Shown here in pieces: positions 1 to 5,049 of a DNA stretch of 5,710 nt. Numbering within the stretch: position 1 is the stretch's first letter; each line of letters opens with the position of its first letter. Source of the stretch: Thermocrinis sp. (lineage in GTDB: Bacteria > Aquificota > Aquificia > Aquificales > Aquificaceae); the NCBI RefSeq assembly GCF_036781485.1, contig NZ_DAIQAX010000007.1, forward strand, positions 21,461 to 27,170. The letters run 5' to 3'. The notes below the pieces were generated by a model. That model searched no databases and had not been told where the DNA came from. It saw only the letters and a program-made list of their open reading frames with translations. A program made the translations under genes and the position numbers.

Positions 1-132
1 AATTTTGTCAAGGGGGTAGCGCAGATTGTTCAAAAAGTCATAGAGCCTTGATATGATCTTGCTGTAGGTATAAAGCGGAATTTTAGGATCGTTGTAAGAG
101 ATACTTAAGGTAAGAAACAGTATAATTAGCAA
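1..132 (-). CDS. Partial unknown protein, possible signal-peptide N-terminus
   Basis: A minus-strand frame is open from the left edge to a stop at 139-141. It reads as a plausible protein: a hydrophobic start (LIILFLTLSIS) followed by a polar stretch, YNDPKIPLYTYSKIISRLYD, and then FLNNLRYPLDKI to the edge. The only reasonable starts are TTG at 132 or CTG at 138; there is no ATG and no clear Shine-Dalgarno. The hydrophobic N-terminus suggests a secreted or membrane-anchored protein, but it lacks the usual basic residues before the hydrophobic core, which leaves the start uncertain. Only about 44 codons are visible, so the family cannot be named. It would be divergent from the DUF4149-infC unit. 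It is called on composition and frame openness alone and could still be non-coding. Confidence 0.42.
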   Translation of the reverse strand, partial: MLIILFLTLSISYNDPKIPLYTYSKIISRLYDFLNNLRYPLDKI

Positions 133-151
133 AAACAGTTATTGCGTGGTG

Positions 152-160
152 TGTTATAAT
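152..160 (+). promoter_or_regulatory. Extended -10 promoter for the DUF4149-infC unit
   Basis: TGTTATAAT is a perfect consensus -10 hexamer (TATAAT, 155-160) with the TGn extension. No good -35 is seen at 16-18 bp spacing, which extended -10 promoters tolerate. Transcription would start near 167, giving a leader of about 50 nt before the ATG at 216. It is the best candidate to drive the membrane-protein gene and infC together. Confidence 0.5.
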
Positions 161-169
161 AGCGAACAA

Positions 170-182
170 GCATAGCCTATGC
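170..182. promoter_or_regulatory. Short palindrome just downstream of the predicted start site
   Basis: GCATAGCCTATGC is a perfect inverted repeat with 6-bp arms (GCATAG/CTATGC) around one central base. It lies at about +3 to +15 relative to the transcription start predicted from the -10 at 155-160, a position where a bound repressor would block initiation. It could also form a small 5' hairpin in the leader RNA. No regulator is identified and a 13-bp palindrome can occur by chance. Confidence 0.25.
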
Positions 183-215
183 ATAAGAACAAAAAAAGAG
201 ATATATTATTGCTGA

Positions 216-638
216 ATGTTAGATAGGTTAGTCCTTTCCATATACCTGGGCACACTTTTCTGTATAGTCTTTATAGTGGCGCCCATCTTACTTAGAACAG
301 AGCAAAACAAGAACTTAGCAGGACGCTTTTACGGAAGGATTCTTTGGCGGTTTTACAAGCTTGCATTTTTAATGATAATGTTTTATCTTTTATCATCTGA
401 TGATAGTAGAGTTTATGCTATCCCGCTTATGGTTGGTCTGGCGCTGAACGTCGCACTATCCCTTTATCTGAAAAATCTGAAAAGATCAATCGGTGATATA
501 GATAGGATACCCTATGATGATCCAAAAAGAACAAAGTTTAGAAGACTATCTATAATGTCTACACTAATGCTGTTTCTGAATTTTGTTATGTCAATCCTCG
601 TTTATATAAAAACCTTTGGAGGTGGTAATGGAATATAG
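216..638 (+). CDS. DUF4149-like small integral membrane protein
   Basis: A 140-residue protein with about four hydrophobic segments (roughly residues 4-26, 47-61, 68-86 and 110-132). The first segment runs into a short AP-I-L-L motif and an AGRFYGRILWRFY stretch, resembling the 'aP.lf...l....AG...g.if..y' pattern of DUF4149/TMEM205-like membrane proteins. The function of that family is unknown. The ATG at 216 is the only upstream start: the preceding codon in frame is TGA. The ribosome site is weak (AAGAG about 15 nt upstream). Its last 11 bases overlap infC, so the two genes are almost certainly co-transcribed and the infC Shine-Dalgarno lies inside this gene. A basic loop between segments 3 and 4 (KNLKRS ... 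DDPKRTKFRR) is likely cytoplasmic. The family call is by pattern and is moderately sure. Confidence 0.7.
   Translation: MLDRLVLSIYLGTLFCIVFIVAPILLRTEQNKNLAGRFYGRILWRFYKLAFLMIMFYLLSSDDSRVYAIPLMVGLALNVALSLYLKNLKRSIGDIDRIPYDDPKRTKFRRLSIMSTLMLFLNFVMSILVYIKTFGGGNGI
618..624 (+). promoter_or_regulatory. Strong Shine-Dalgarno deciding the infC start
   Basis: GGAGGTG is a perfect 7-nt complement of the 16S rRNA anti-Shine-Dalgarno core. It ends 3 nt before the ATG at 628; the GGAGG core is 5 nt away. This rules out the in-frame TTG at 616, which would overlap the site, and makes ATG 628 the infC start. The site lies inside the 3' end of the membrane-protein gene, so ribosomes finishing that gene at 638 pass over it, supporting translational coupling. 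Confidence 0.8.
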
Positions 639-1140
639 AGTAAACAGGCAAATTAGAGCAAGGGAAGTCAGGCTAATTGATCAGGATGGTAAGCAAATAG
701 GAATAGTGCCTATTCAGGAAGCTTTAAAGATAGCTGAAGAAAGGGGTTTAGATTTGGTGGAGGTTGCACCTAATGCTAATCCACCGGTGTGTAAGCTTTT
801 GGATTATGGCAAGTTTCTTTACGAAATGAAGAAGAAGGAAAAGGAAGCAAAGAAAAAACAGAAAGAGCATTCTATGGAAGTTAAAGACATCAACCTTTCT
901 TTGAGAATAGACGAACACGACCTTAAGGTAAAGCTTAAACATATGAGGGAGTTTTTGGAGGATGGTGACAAGGTTAGGGTAAGGATAAGGTTTAGGGGTA
1001 GAGAAAACGTTCATCCCGAACTTGCTGATAAGTTGGTCAATAGAATTGTGGAAGATTTGTCAGATTGTGCACAGTTAGAAGCACAACCTAAAAGGGAGGG
1101 TAATTTTTTAATGTTCTCCCTTTTGCCTAAGAAAAGGTAA
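628..1140 (+). CDS. infC: Translation initiation factor IF-3
   Basis: IF3 binds the 30S subunit, keeps it apart from 50S and checks start-codon and initiator-tRNA pairing. The 170-residue product has the two standard domains: an N-terminal domain (about 2-70) starting YRVNRQIRAREVRLIDQDG and holding the family signature KLLDYGKFLYEMKK (56-69), a lysine-rich linker helix (about 68-82), and a C-terminal 30S-binding domain (about 84-170) with EVKDINLSLRIDEHDLKVK and the RIRFRGRE strand. Length is typical and nothing is missing. The start is ATG, unlike the AUU of E. coli infC that gives autoregulation, so that control is not apparent here. The usual downstream rpmI-rplT genes are absent; the gene ends 8 bp from the 3' end of a convergent tRNA-Ala gene. 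Confidence 0.97.
   Translation: MEYRVNRQIRAREVRLIDQDGKQIGIVPIQEALKIAEERGLDLVEVAPNANPPVCKLLDYGKFLYEMKKKEKEAKKKQKEHSMEVKDINLSLRIDEHDLKVKLKHMREFLEDGDKVRVRIRFRGRENVHPELADKLVNRIVEDLSDCAQLEAQPKREGNFLMFSLLPKKR
1090..1124. terminator. Possible bidirectional terminator within the 3' end of infC
   Basis: AAAAGGGAG (1090-1098) and CTCCCTTTT (1116-1124) form a perfect 9-bp inverted repeat around a 17-nt AT-rich loop. On both strands the structure reads A-tract, G-rich arm, loop, C-rich arm, four Ts, the layout of a bidirectional intrinsic terminator. It lies where minus-strand transcripts from the tRNA-Ala unit would need to stop, about 25 nt past the tRNA 3' end. For infC it would fall inside the coding region, which argues for a role mainly on the minus strand. 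The long loop and short T-run make it weak. Confidence 0.33.
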
Positions 1141-1148
1141 AGTTTAAG

Positions 1149-1220
1149 TGGAGCGGAGGGGATTTGAACCCCCGACCTCCTACACGCCAAGCAGGCGCTC
1201 TCCCGCTGAGCTACCGCCCC
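1149..1220 (-). tRNA. tRNA-Ala (anticodon GGC)
   Basis: The minus strand folds into a complete 72-nt cloverleaf: acceptor GGGGCGG/CCGCTCC, D arm GCTC-AGCGGGA-GAGC, anticodon arm CCTGC-TTGGCGT-GTAGG, variable loop AGGTC, T arm GGGGG-TTCAAAT-CCCCT, discriminator A. The anticodon GGC reads alanine GCC/GCU codons. The acceptor stem has the G3:U70 wobble pair, the main alanine identity element, which independently confirms the assignment. CCA is not encoded (the bases after the discriminator are CTT), so it must be added enzymatically. The gene lies 14 nt downstream of mlaE on the same strand and 8 nt from the convergent infC stop. Confidence 0.97.
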
Positions 1221-1226
1221 TCTTAA

Positions 1227-1255
1227 TATTTATTTTAATATATAATCGCTGTCAA
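1227..1255 (-). promoter_or_regulatory. Candidate dedicated promoter for tRNA-Ala
   Basis: On the minus strand a perfect -35 hexamer TTGACA (1250-1255) is followed by a 17-bp spacer and a poor -10, TAAATA (1227-1232; T1, A2 and A4 match consensus). The first tRNA base is 7 nt past the -10, so transcription would start at or within a base or two of G1, leaving almost no 5' leader for RNase P. The -35 sits in the last codons of mlaE. The weak -10 keeps this tentative; read-through from the rpmB-aroC-mlaE operon is the alternative source of the tRNA. Confidence 0.42.
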
Positions 1256-1972
1256 GAAGTAGTCAGAAATAAGCACCAACATAGAGGATGTGACCACACT
1301 GTTTGTGGTAGCCCTACCCACACCCTCCGTTCCACCCTTTGTGTAAAATCCAAAATAACAGCTAACAGAGGATACAATAAATCCAAAAAAAGTAGCCTTG
1401 TATAACCCTCCTAAAAAATCGTAAAATTCGGTAAGGTCCTTCATCTTTTCCCAAAAGAGATACTCATTTACACCAAAGAGCTTTACTGCAACAAACCATC
1501 CACCTATTATGCCCGCTATGTTGGATAAAACTGTGAGCATGGGAACGCCGATGGTGCCAGCCACTATGCGGGGTGTAATTAAATAACTTCGAGAGTCTAT
1601 ACCCATAACCTCTAAGGCATCTATTTGCTCCGTAATGCGCATGGTTCCTATCTGTGCGGTTATTGCAGAACCTACCCTTGCGGTTACCATTAGGGCAGTG
1701 AGCACTGGTGCCAACTCCCTACCCATAGAAAGGGCTACCACCGCTCCTATTAAAAACTCTGCGTTAAACCTGCTAAAGGTGCCGTAAGTCTGAAGGGCTA
1801 TAACTCCACCGGTAAACAGAGAAGTGATAAGTACCACCGGTGTAGTTTCCGCTCCAAGATAAGTAATTTGCTTTATGAAGTGCCTTATTCTTGGTGGAGA
1901 CTTAAAGAGCAAGTATATAGACCACAGAGTAAGTAAGGTAGCCCTACCTACCTCTTCAAAAACTTTTAACAT
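1235..1972 (-). CDS. mlaE: MlaE-type ABC lipid-transport permease (YrbE/DUF140)
   Basis: A 245-residue inner-membrane permease. In the Mla system MlaE pairs with the ATPase MlaF and an MCE protein (MlaD) to move phospholipids between the inner and outer membranes, so it implies a diderm cell. Diagnostic stretches are SLFTGGVIALQTYGTFSRF (51-69), the block GRELAPVLTALMVTARVGSA (84-103), the coupling region GTMRITEQIDALEVMG (109-124) that contacts the ATPase, and the C-terminal FGFYTKGGTEGVGRATTNSV (207-226) before a last membrane helix. Length is slightly below the E. coli protein (about 260). The ATG at 1972 overlaps the end of aroC by 17 nt and an in-frame stop lies 10 codons upstream, so the start is well fixed, although the GGAG just before it is unusually close. 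No mlaF or mlaD gene is present here; the partners must be elsewhere. Confidence 0.93.
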   Translation of the reverse strand: MLKVFEEVGRATLLTLWSIYLLFKSPPRIRHFIKQITYLGAETTPVVLITSLFTGGVIALQTYGTFSRFNAEFLIGAVVALSMGRELAPVLTALMVTARVGSAITAQIGTMRITEQIDALEVMGIDSRSYLITPRIVAGTIGVPMLTVLSNIAGIIGGWFVAVKLFGVNEYLFWEKMKDLTEFYDFLGGLYKATFFGFIVSSVSCYFGFYTKGGTEGVGRATTNSVVTSSMLVLISDYFLTAIIY

Positions 1973-3119
1973 GCTCCAGGTAGATTTTATACCTTTCTTT
2001 TATCTCTTCCATAAAGTCACCACCCAGTTTTTCCAAAAATGCATTGGCAAGCACGTAGGCTAAGGCCGATTCTCCTACAACTGAAGCAGCAGGCACTGCC
2101 ACCACGTCTGTCCTCTCTTTACCAGCCCTAACTTCCTCTTTAGTTTCCAAATCTACGCTCCTGAGCGGTTTGGTTAAAGTTGGTATGGGCTTCATGGCGC
2201 ACCTTACCACTACGGGCATGCCGTTGGTAATTCCACCCTCCAAACCACCTAAGTTGTTAGAATACCTAAAGTATCCTTCCCCTTCCTTATATCCTATCTC
2301 GTCGTGCACCTCAGAGCCAAACTTCTTTGACGCCATAAACCCCAAACCTATCTCCACCCCCTTTATAGCCTGAATGCTCATCATAGCCTGAGCTATAATA
2401 CCATCCAACTTTCTGTCCCAATGCACGTGACTTCCAAGCCCGGGAGGAACTCCCACCGCAAAAACCTCAAAAACTCCACCTAAGCTTTCACCCATTTCCT
2501 TAGCTTTATCTATGAGTTCCCTAAAAAGCTCATCCTTAGTGGGATCTGGAAATCTGACCTCTGACTGCTCCGCAAGATAGTGTCTTTTAATTAAATCCCG
2601 CTCTTCTATGGGAGGTTCAAGGGGACCTATGCTAACCACATAGCTTCCTACAAAAACTCCCAACTCCTCTAAAAACCTCTTGCAGATGGCACCAACCGCT
2701 ACCCTACACGCCGTTTCTCTTGCAGAGGCCCTTTCAAGGATGTTTCTTAAATCCCGCTGGTTATACTTTATACCACCCGCTAAGTCTGCATGTCCGGGCC
2801 TTGGTCTTGTGAAAGGCACTGCAAAGTCTGGCCTTTCTCCCTCCACAGCCATTTTCTCCTTCCAGTTTTCCCAGTCCTTGTTTTCAATCAGAAGGGCTAT
2901 AGGACTTCCCAAGGTTTTTCCAAACCTAACTCCAGAGATTATCTGGACAGTATCCTTTTCTATCTTCATCCTCCCACCCCTGCCGTATCCCCTCTGCCTT
3001 CTTTCCAACTCCCTGTTTATGTGTTCTGCGGATATTTCAAGGTTTGCCGGTACGCCTTCAACTATACAAACTAAGCCCCTTCCGTGAGATTCACCAGCGG
3101 TTAAAAATCTGATAGACAT
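1956..3119 (-). CDS. aroC: Chorismate synthase
   Basis: Catalyses the last step of the shikimate pathway, converting 5-enolpyruvylshikimate 3-phosphate to chorismate with a reduced FMN cofactor; chorismate feeds aromatic amino acids, folate and quinones. The 387-residue cytoplasmic protein has all the family marks: GESHGRGLVCIVEGVPANL near the N-terminus (His12), the RQRGYGRGGRM phosphate/flavin region (41-51), RPGHADLAGG with the second conserved histidine (His110), ERASARETACRVAVGA (129-144), NNLGGLEGGITNGMPVVVR (288-306) and RTDVVAVPAASVVGE (336-350). Length is usual for the monofunctional bacterial form. It starts 5 nt after the rpmB stop with only a weak ribosome site (AAGG about 16 nt upstream), suggesting translation coupled to rpmB. 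It overlaps mlaE by 17 nt. Pairing a ribosomal protein with a shikimate enzyme has no obvious functional logic and probably reflects operon packing. Confidence 0.98.
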   Translation of the reverse strand: MSIRFLTAGESHGRGLVCIVEGVPANLEISAEHINRELERRQRGYGRGGRMKIEKDTVQIISGVRFGKTLGSPIALLIENKDWENWKEKMAVEGERPDFAVPFTRPRPGHADLAGGIKYNQRDLRNILERASARETACRVAVGAICKRFLEELGVFVGSYVVSIGPLEPPIEERDLIKRHYLAEQSEVRFPDPTKDELFRELIDKAKEMGESLGGVFEVFAVGVPPGLGSHVHWDRKLDGIIAQAMMSIQAIKGVEIGLGFMASKKFGSEVHDEIGYKEGEGYFRYSNNLGGLEGGITNGMPVVVRCAMKPIPTLTKPLRSVDLETKEEVRAGKERTDVVAVPAASVVGESALAYVLANAFLEKLGGDFMEEIKERYKIYLEHVKSF

Positions 3120-3124
3120 TTAGC

Positions 3125-3325
3125 TTAGGAAACCTTTACCGCTTTTGTTACCTTCCCGGCTTTCAAACACTTCGTGCAAACATAAACTCTTCTTACTGTC
3201 CCGTCTTCTAAGACGACCTTGACCCTCTGCAAGTTTGCCTTAAACTGCCTTGGATTGCTCTCAGCAGAAAAGGTCACACTTCTTCCTATCTTTGTAGTCT
3301 TTCCACAAACGTAACACTTCGCCAT
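3125..3325 (-). CDS. rpmB: Large ribosomal subunit protein bL28, zinc-ribbon form
   Basis: A 66-residue basic protein of the 50S subunit. The N-terminus MAKCYVCGKTTKIGRSVTFS and the SNPRQFKANLQRVKV segment followed by RRVYVCTKCLKAGKV are characteristic of L28. It keeps both CxxC pairs, Cys4/Cys7 and Cys50/Cys53, so it is the zinc-binding (C+) version rather than the cysteine-free paralogue many bacteria use under zinc limitation. It heads the rpmB-aroC-mlaE-tRNA cluster. No Shine-Dalgarno precedes the ATG (the bases before it are TTTTACGCT), and the predicted -10 box is only 10 bases upstream, so the mRNA would be nearly leaderless. Confidence 0.96.
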   Translation of the reverse strand: MAKCYVCGKTTKIGRSVTFSAESNPRQFKANLQRVKVVLEDGTVRRVYVCTKCLKAGKVTKAVKVS

Positions 3326-3330
3326 AGCGT

Positions 3331-3355
3331 AAAATATTATATCTCATATATATGT
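3331..3355. repeat. Left boundary direct repeat of the photolyase island
   Basis: AAAATATTATA followed by TCTCATATAT matches the right copy at 5050-5070 in 19 of 21 positions without gaps; allowing one gap, ATGT also matches, extending the copies to 3355 and 5075. It forms the -10 region of rpmB. Read on the minus strand, it still contains the equivalent of the TPR gene's last codons (TAT GAG ATA TAA against TAT GAG GTA TAA), as expected for a duplicated junction. Confidence 0.6.
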
Positions 3356-3365
3356 TGGATGAAAA
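3336..3365 (-). promoter_or_regulatory. rpmB operon promoter with near-leaderless start
   Basis: The minus strand carries a consensus -10 TATAAT (3336-3341). A partial -35, TTTTCA (3360-3365), lies 18 bp upstream. Starting about 7 nt past the -10 puts +1 near 3329, just 4 or 5 bases before the rpmB ATG. The -10 lies inside the left copy of the direct repeat that borders the photolyase island, so the promoter may have been kept or created by that insertion. Confidence 0.5.
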
Positions 3366-3466
3366 ATTAGGGAATTGCAAATAGTCCTGTAGACAAAGAA
3401 GAAACATGACCTTTCTGGCTTACCTTCTCGCTACTATCTAATCCTTCGAAATGGGGTGTTTGTTTG

Positions 3467-3496
3467 GTTTCTTACGTACCTATAGGGGATTGAAAC
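3467..3496 (+). CRISPR. Solitary CRISPR-type repeat (array remnant)
   Basis: A single 30-nt unit begins GTTTC and ends ATTGAAAC, with an internal TACCTATAGGGG core. It matches the type I-B/III repeat class of many thermophiles, with the form GTTT...GTACCTAT..GGAATTGAAAC. ATTGAAAC is the typical 8-nt crRNA 5' handle and sets the orientation as plus. No second intact copy lies within the window; the nearest resemblance, AGGGAATTGCAAA at 3369-3381, is only partial. It is best read as a relic of an array or a copy carried in with the photolyase segment. No cas gene is visible. Confidence 0.68.
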
Positions 3497-3505
3497 AGTA
3501 GAATT

Positions 3506-3550
3506 TTGGTTTGTATGTTTGTTTAAGCAATATAAAATTACAAATAGGAG
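3506..3550 (+). promoter_or_regulatory. Putative photolyase promoter and ribosome site
   Basis: A -10-like TATAAA lies at 3531-3536 with a poor -35, TTGGTT (3506-3511), at a long 19-bp spacing. AGGAG at 3546-3550 is a good Shine-Dalgarno, 6 nt before the ATG at 3557, and fixes that start. The promoter call is weak and the ribosome site strong. The promoter begins about 10 bp after the CRISPR-type repeat, occupying the place where a first spacer would lie. Confidence 0.4.
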
Positions 3551-3556
3551 AAAAGC

Positions 3557-4948
3557 ATGGAATTCGATCACGATTTAGCGTTTAGAAATAGAATAAAGCT
3601 AATAAATGATAAAACTATCGACAGAGCTAAGAAGTACATTATTTATTGGATGGCCCATAGCCATAGAGCAAATTTCAATCATGGTCTTGAATTTGCTATA
3701 GAGTTATCAAATAGGATTAAAAAACCTCTTTTAGTTTACTTTCCAATAACAGATAGATATAAGTTCTCTAACATAAGATATTACAAATTTATGTTAGATG
3801 GTCTGTTAGAAGCAAAAAAATTTATAGAAGATAGAGGTATAAGGTTCGTTATAGAAAAAGTAGAAGATGTACGGCAAAGAGTTATAGAGCTATCAAAAGA
3901 CTCTGCTGCTTTGATTACAGATAAACCTTATCTAAAATATTTTAGAAAGCTTCAAAAAAACATAGCAGATAGTTTAGAAGTACCTGTCTTTCAAGTAGAG
4001 TCTGACGTGTGCGTTCCTGTAGAAATTGTATCTAATAAGCAAGAAGTGTATGCATTTAACTTTAGAGGTAAAATCTATAGTTTTTTAAGCTTGTATTTGA
4101 CCCCACTAAGTGCAAGAGAACCAAAAATAAAATCTATTAATTTTGATTTTAAAGTAAACGAATTAACTTTGAAAGACTCTTTAGAGATTATAGATAAACT
4201 TAATATAGATAAAAGTGTGAGTTTGTCACCCTTTGTAGGTGGTTACACTCAAGCCAAAAAATACCTAAAGGAGTTTATTGAAAAGAAGCTACACAAGTAC
4301 AAAGAATTTAGGTCGCATCCAGAGCTTGATTATCAATCAAACTTAAGTCCTTATCTACACTTTGGTCAGATTTCTCCGGTAGAAATTGTTTTAGAAATAC
4401 TTTCAAAATACAAACATGATGATGACAATATAAACAGCTTTTTCAATGAACTGATAGTTTGGAGAGAGCTTGCAAGAAACTTCTGCTACTACAATCCAAA
4501 CTACAACCAGTATGAAGGTATTCCAGACTGGGCTAAAAAAACATTAGAAGAACATAAAACTGATAAAAGAGAATATATCTACACCTTAGAAGAATTTGAA
4601 AACGCAAAAACTCACGATGAATACTGGAATGCTGCACAATTAGAGCTTTTGAAAATCGGAAAGATGCATAACTACATGAGAATGTATTGGTGTAAAAAAA
4701 TCATTGAATGGACAGAAGATCCAAAACAAGCTTTTGATATAGCGTGTTATCTTAATGATAAATACGAACTTGACGGAAGAGATCCAAACAGTTATGCCGG
4801 AATATCATGGTGTTTTGGAACCCATGACAGACCATGGAAAGAAAGAAGAATTTTTGGGAAAATTAGATATATGAGTGCATCAAGTTTAGAATCTAAGTTT
4901 GATATTAAAAAATATGTTGAAAAAATAAAAGGAATAAAAATTTCATGA
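3557..4948 (+). CDS. phr: Class II cyclobutane pyrimidine dimer photolyase
   Basis: A light-driven flavoenzyme that splits UV-induced pyrimidine dimers in DNA using FAD. The 463-residue protein has the class II layout. The N-terminal antenna-type alpha/beta domain (about 25-160) holds YWMAHSHRANFNHGLEFA and YYKFMLDGLLEAKKF. The FAD domain includes SNLSPYLHFGQISPVE (261-276), ELIVWRELARNFCYYNPNY (298-316), THDEYWNAAQLELLKIGKMH (352-371), MRMYWCKKIIEWTEDP (374-389), the YELDGRDPNSYAGISWCFG stretch (403-421) and HDRPWKERRIFGKIRYM (423-439). Trp357, Trp378 and Trp385 have exactly the 21- and 7-residue spacing of the electron-transfer tryptophans of Methanosarcina mazei class II photolyase (360, 381, 388). 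Length is normal and the frame intact, so it is probably functional. Codon use (AGA, ATA, TTA, AAA) is far AT-richer than in neighbouring genes, pointing to acquisition. A good AGGAG precedes the ATG. Confidence 0.96.
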   Translation: MEFDHDLAFRNRIKLINDKTIDRAKKYIIYWMAHSHRANFNHGLEFAIELSNRIKKPLLVYFPITDRYKFSNIRYYKFMLDGLLEAKKFIEDRGIRFVIEKVEDVRQRVIELSKDSAALITDKPYLKYFRKLQKNIADSLEVPVFQVESDVCVPVEIVSNKQEVYAFNFRGKIYSFLSLYLTPLSAREPKIKSINFDFKVNELTLKDSLEIIDKLNIDKSVSLSPFVGGYTQAKKYLKEFIEKKLHKYKEFRSHPELDYQSNLSPYLHFGQISPVEIVLEILSKYKHDDDNINSFFNELIVWRELARNFCYYNPNYNQYEGIPDWAKKTLEEHKTDKREYIYTLEEFENAKTHDEYWNAAQLELLKIGKMHNYMRMYWCKKIIEWTEDPKQAFDIACYLNDKYELDGRDPNSYAGISWCFGTHDRPWKERRIFGKIRYMSASSLESKFDIKKYVEKIKGIKIS

Positions 4949-5049
4949 TTGGGTGAGAAATTAACCAAGCACATAACTTTAGTAAATCTCTTTAAACTCT
5001 ATTTCCTGCTTGTATTGATGGCTGTATAGTCCAGTATGGTTCCATCCAC

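Larger units (their letters stand above)
3342..5049. other. AT-rich photolyase island, probable horizontal insertion
   Basis: A segment of about 1.7 kb that stands out from its surroundings. It is visibly AT-richer: the 60 bases at 4141-4200 hold 13 G/C, against 29 in the 60 bases at 2761-2820 in aroC. Its gene is on the plus strand among minus-strand genes, and its two edges carry near-identical direct repeats. It contains a lone CRISPR-type repeat and a complete class II photolyase gene, with no recognisable transposase or integrase. The parts without a gene are 3342-3556 (CRISPR repeat, weak photolyase promoter, otherwise unassigned) and 4949-5049 (no convincing terminator; only short open frames). 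Acquisition by transfer is inferred from composition, orientation and boundaries. Confidence 0.6.

Noticed and set aside
48..74. Plus-strand promoter TTGATA / TATAAA
   Set aside because: The spacer is only 15 bp and the site lies in a probable minus-strand coding frame; the extended -10 at 152-160 is better placed.
616..627. Alternative infC start at TTG 616
   Set aside because: The TTG overlaps the Shine-Dalgarno GGAGGTG, and the family N-terminus fits the ATG at 628.
748..1014. Minus-strand frame of 88 codons inside infC
   Set aside because: It is fully embedded antisense to a certain infC gene, with a composition explained by the lysine-rich linker codons.
1119..1137. Hairpin CCTTTT-GCCTAAG-AAAAGG at the infC end as an infC terminator
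   Set aside because: It has a 6-bp A/T-rich stem with no T-run after it, and it competes with the better 9-bp inverted repeat at 1090-1124.
1148..1405. Plus-strand open frame of 85 codons beginning MERRGFEPPTSYTPSRRSPA
   Set aside because: It is the antisense of the tRNA-Ala gene followed by antisense mlaE. The GFEPPT motif is a known artefact of translating the wrong strand of tRNA genes.
1875..2373. Plus-strand frames of 62 and 67 codons opposite mlaE and aroC
   Set aside because: They are antisense shadows of well-supported genes.
2680..3087. Two overlapping plus-strand frames (135 and 94 codons) opposite aroC
   Set aside because: They are shadows of the conserved chorismate synthase coding sequence, with no ribosome site and no family resemblance.
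3457..3524. TGTTTGTTT direct repeats (3457-3465 and 3516-3524) on both sides of the CRISPR-type repeat as a target duplication
   Set aside because: The 9-bp units are low-complexity T/G sequence in a T-rich region and too likely by chance.
4792..4974. Minus-strand frame of 60 codons (MCLVNFSPNHEIF...)
   Set aside because: Most of it is antisense to the conserved C-terminus of the photolyase, and it has no ribosome site.
5017..5046. GATGG...CCATC hairpin as the photolyase terminator
   Set aside because: It has only 5 bp of stem, a 20-nt loop and no T-run.
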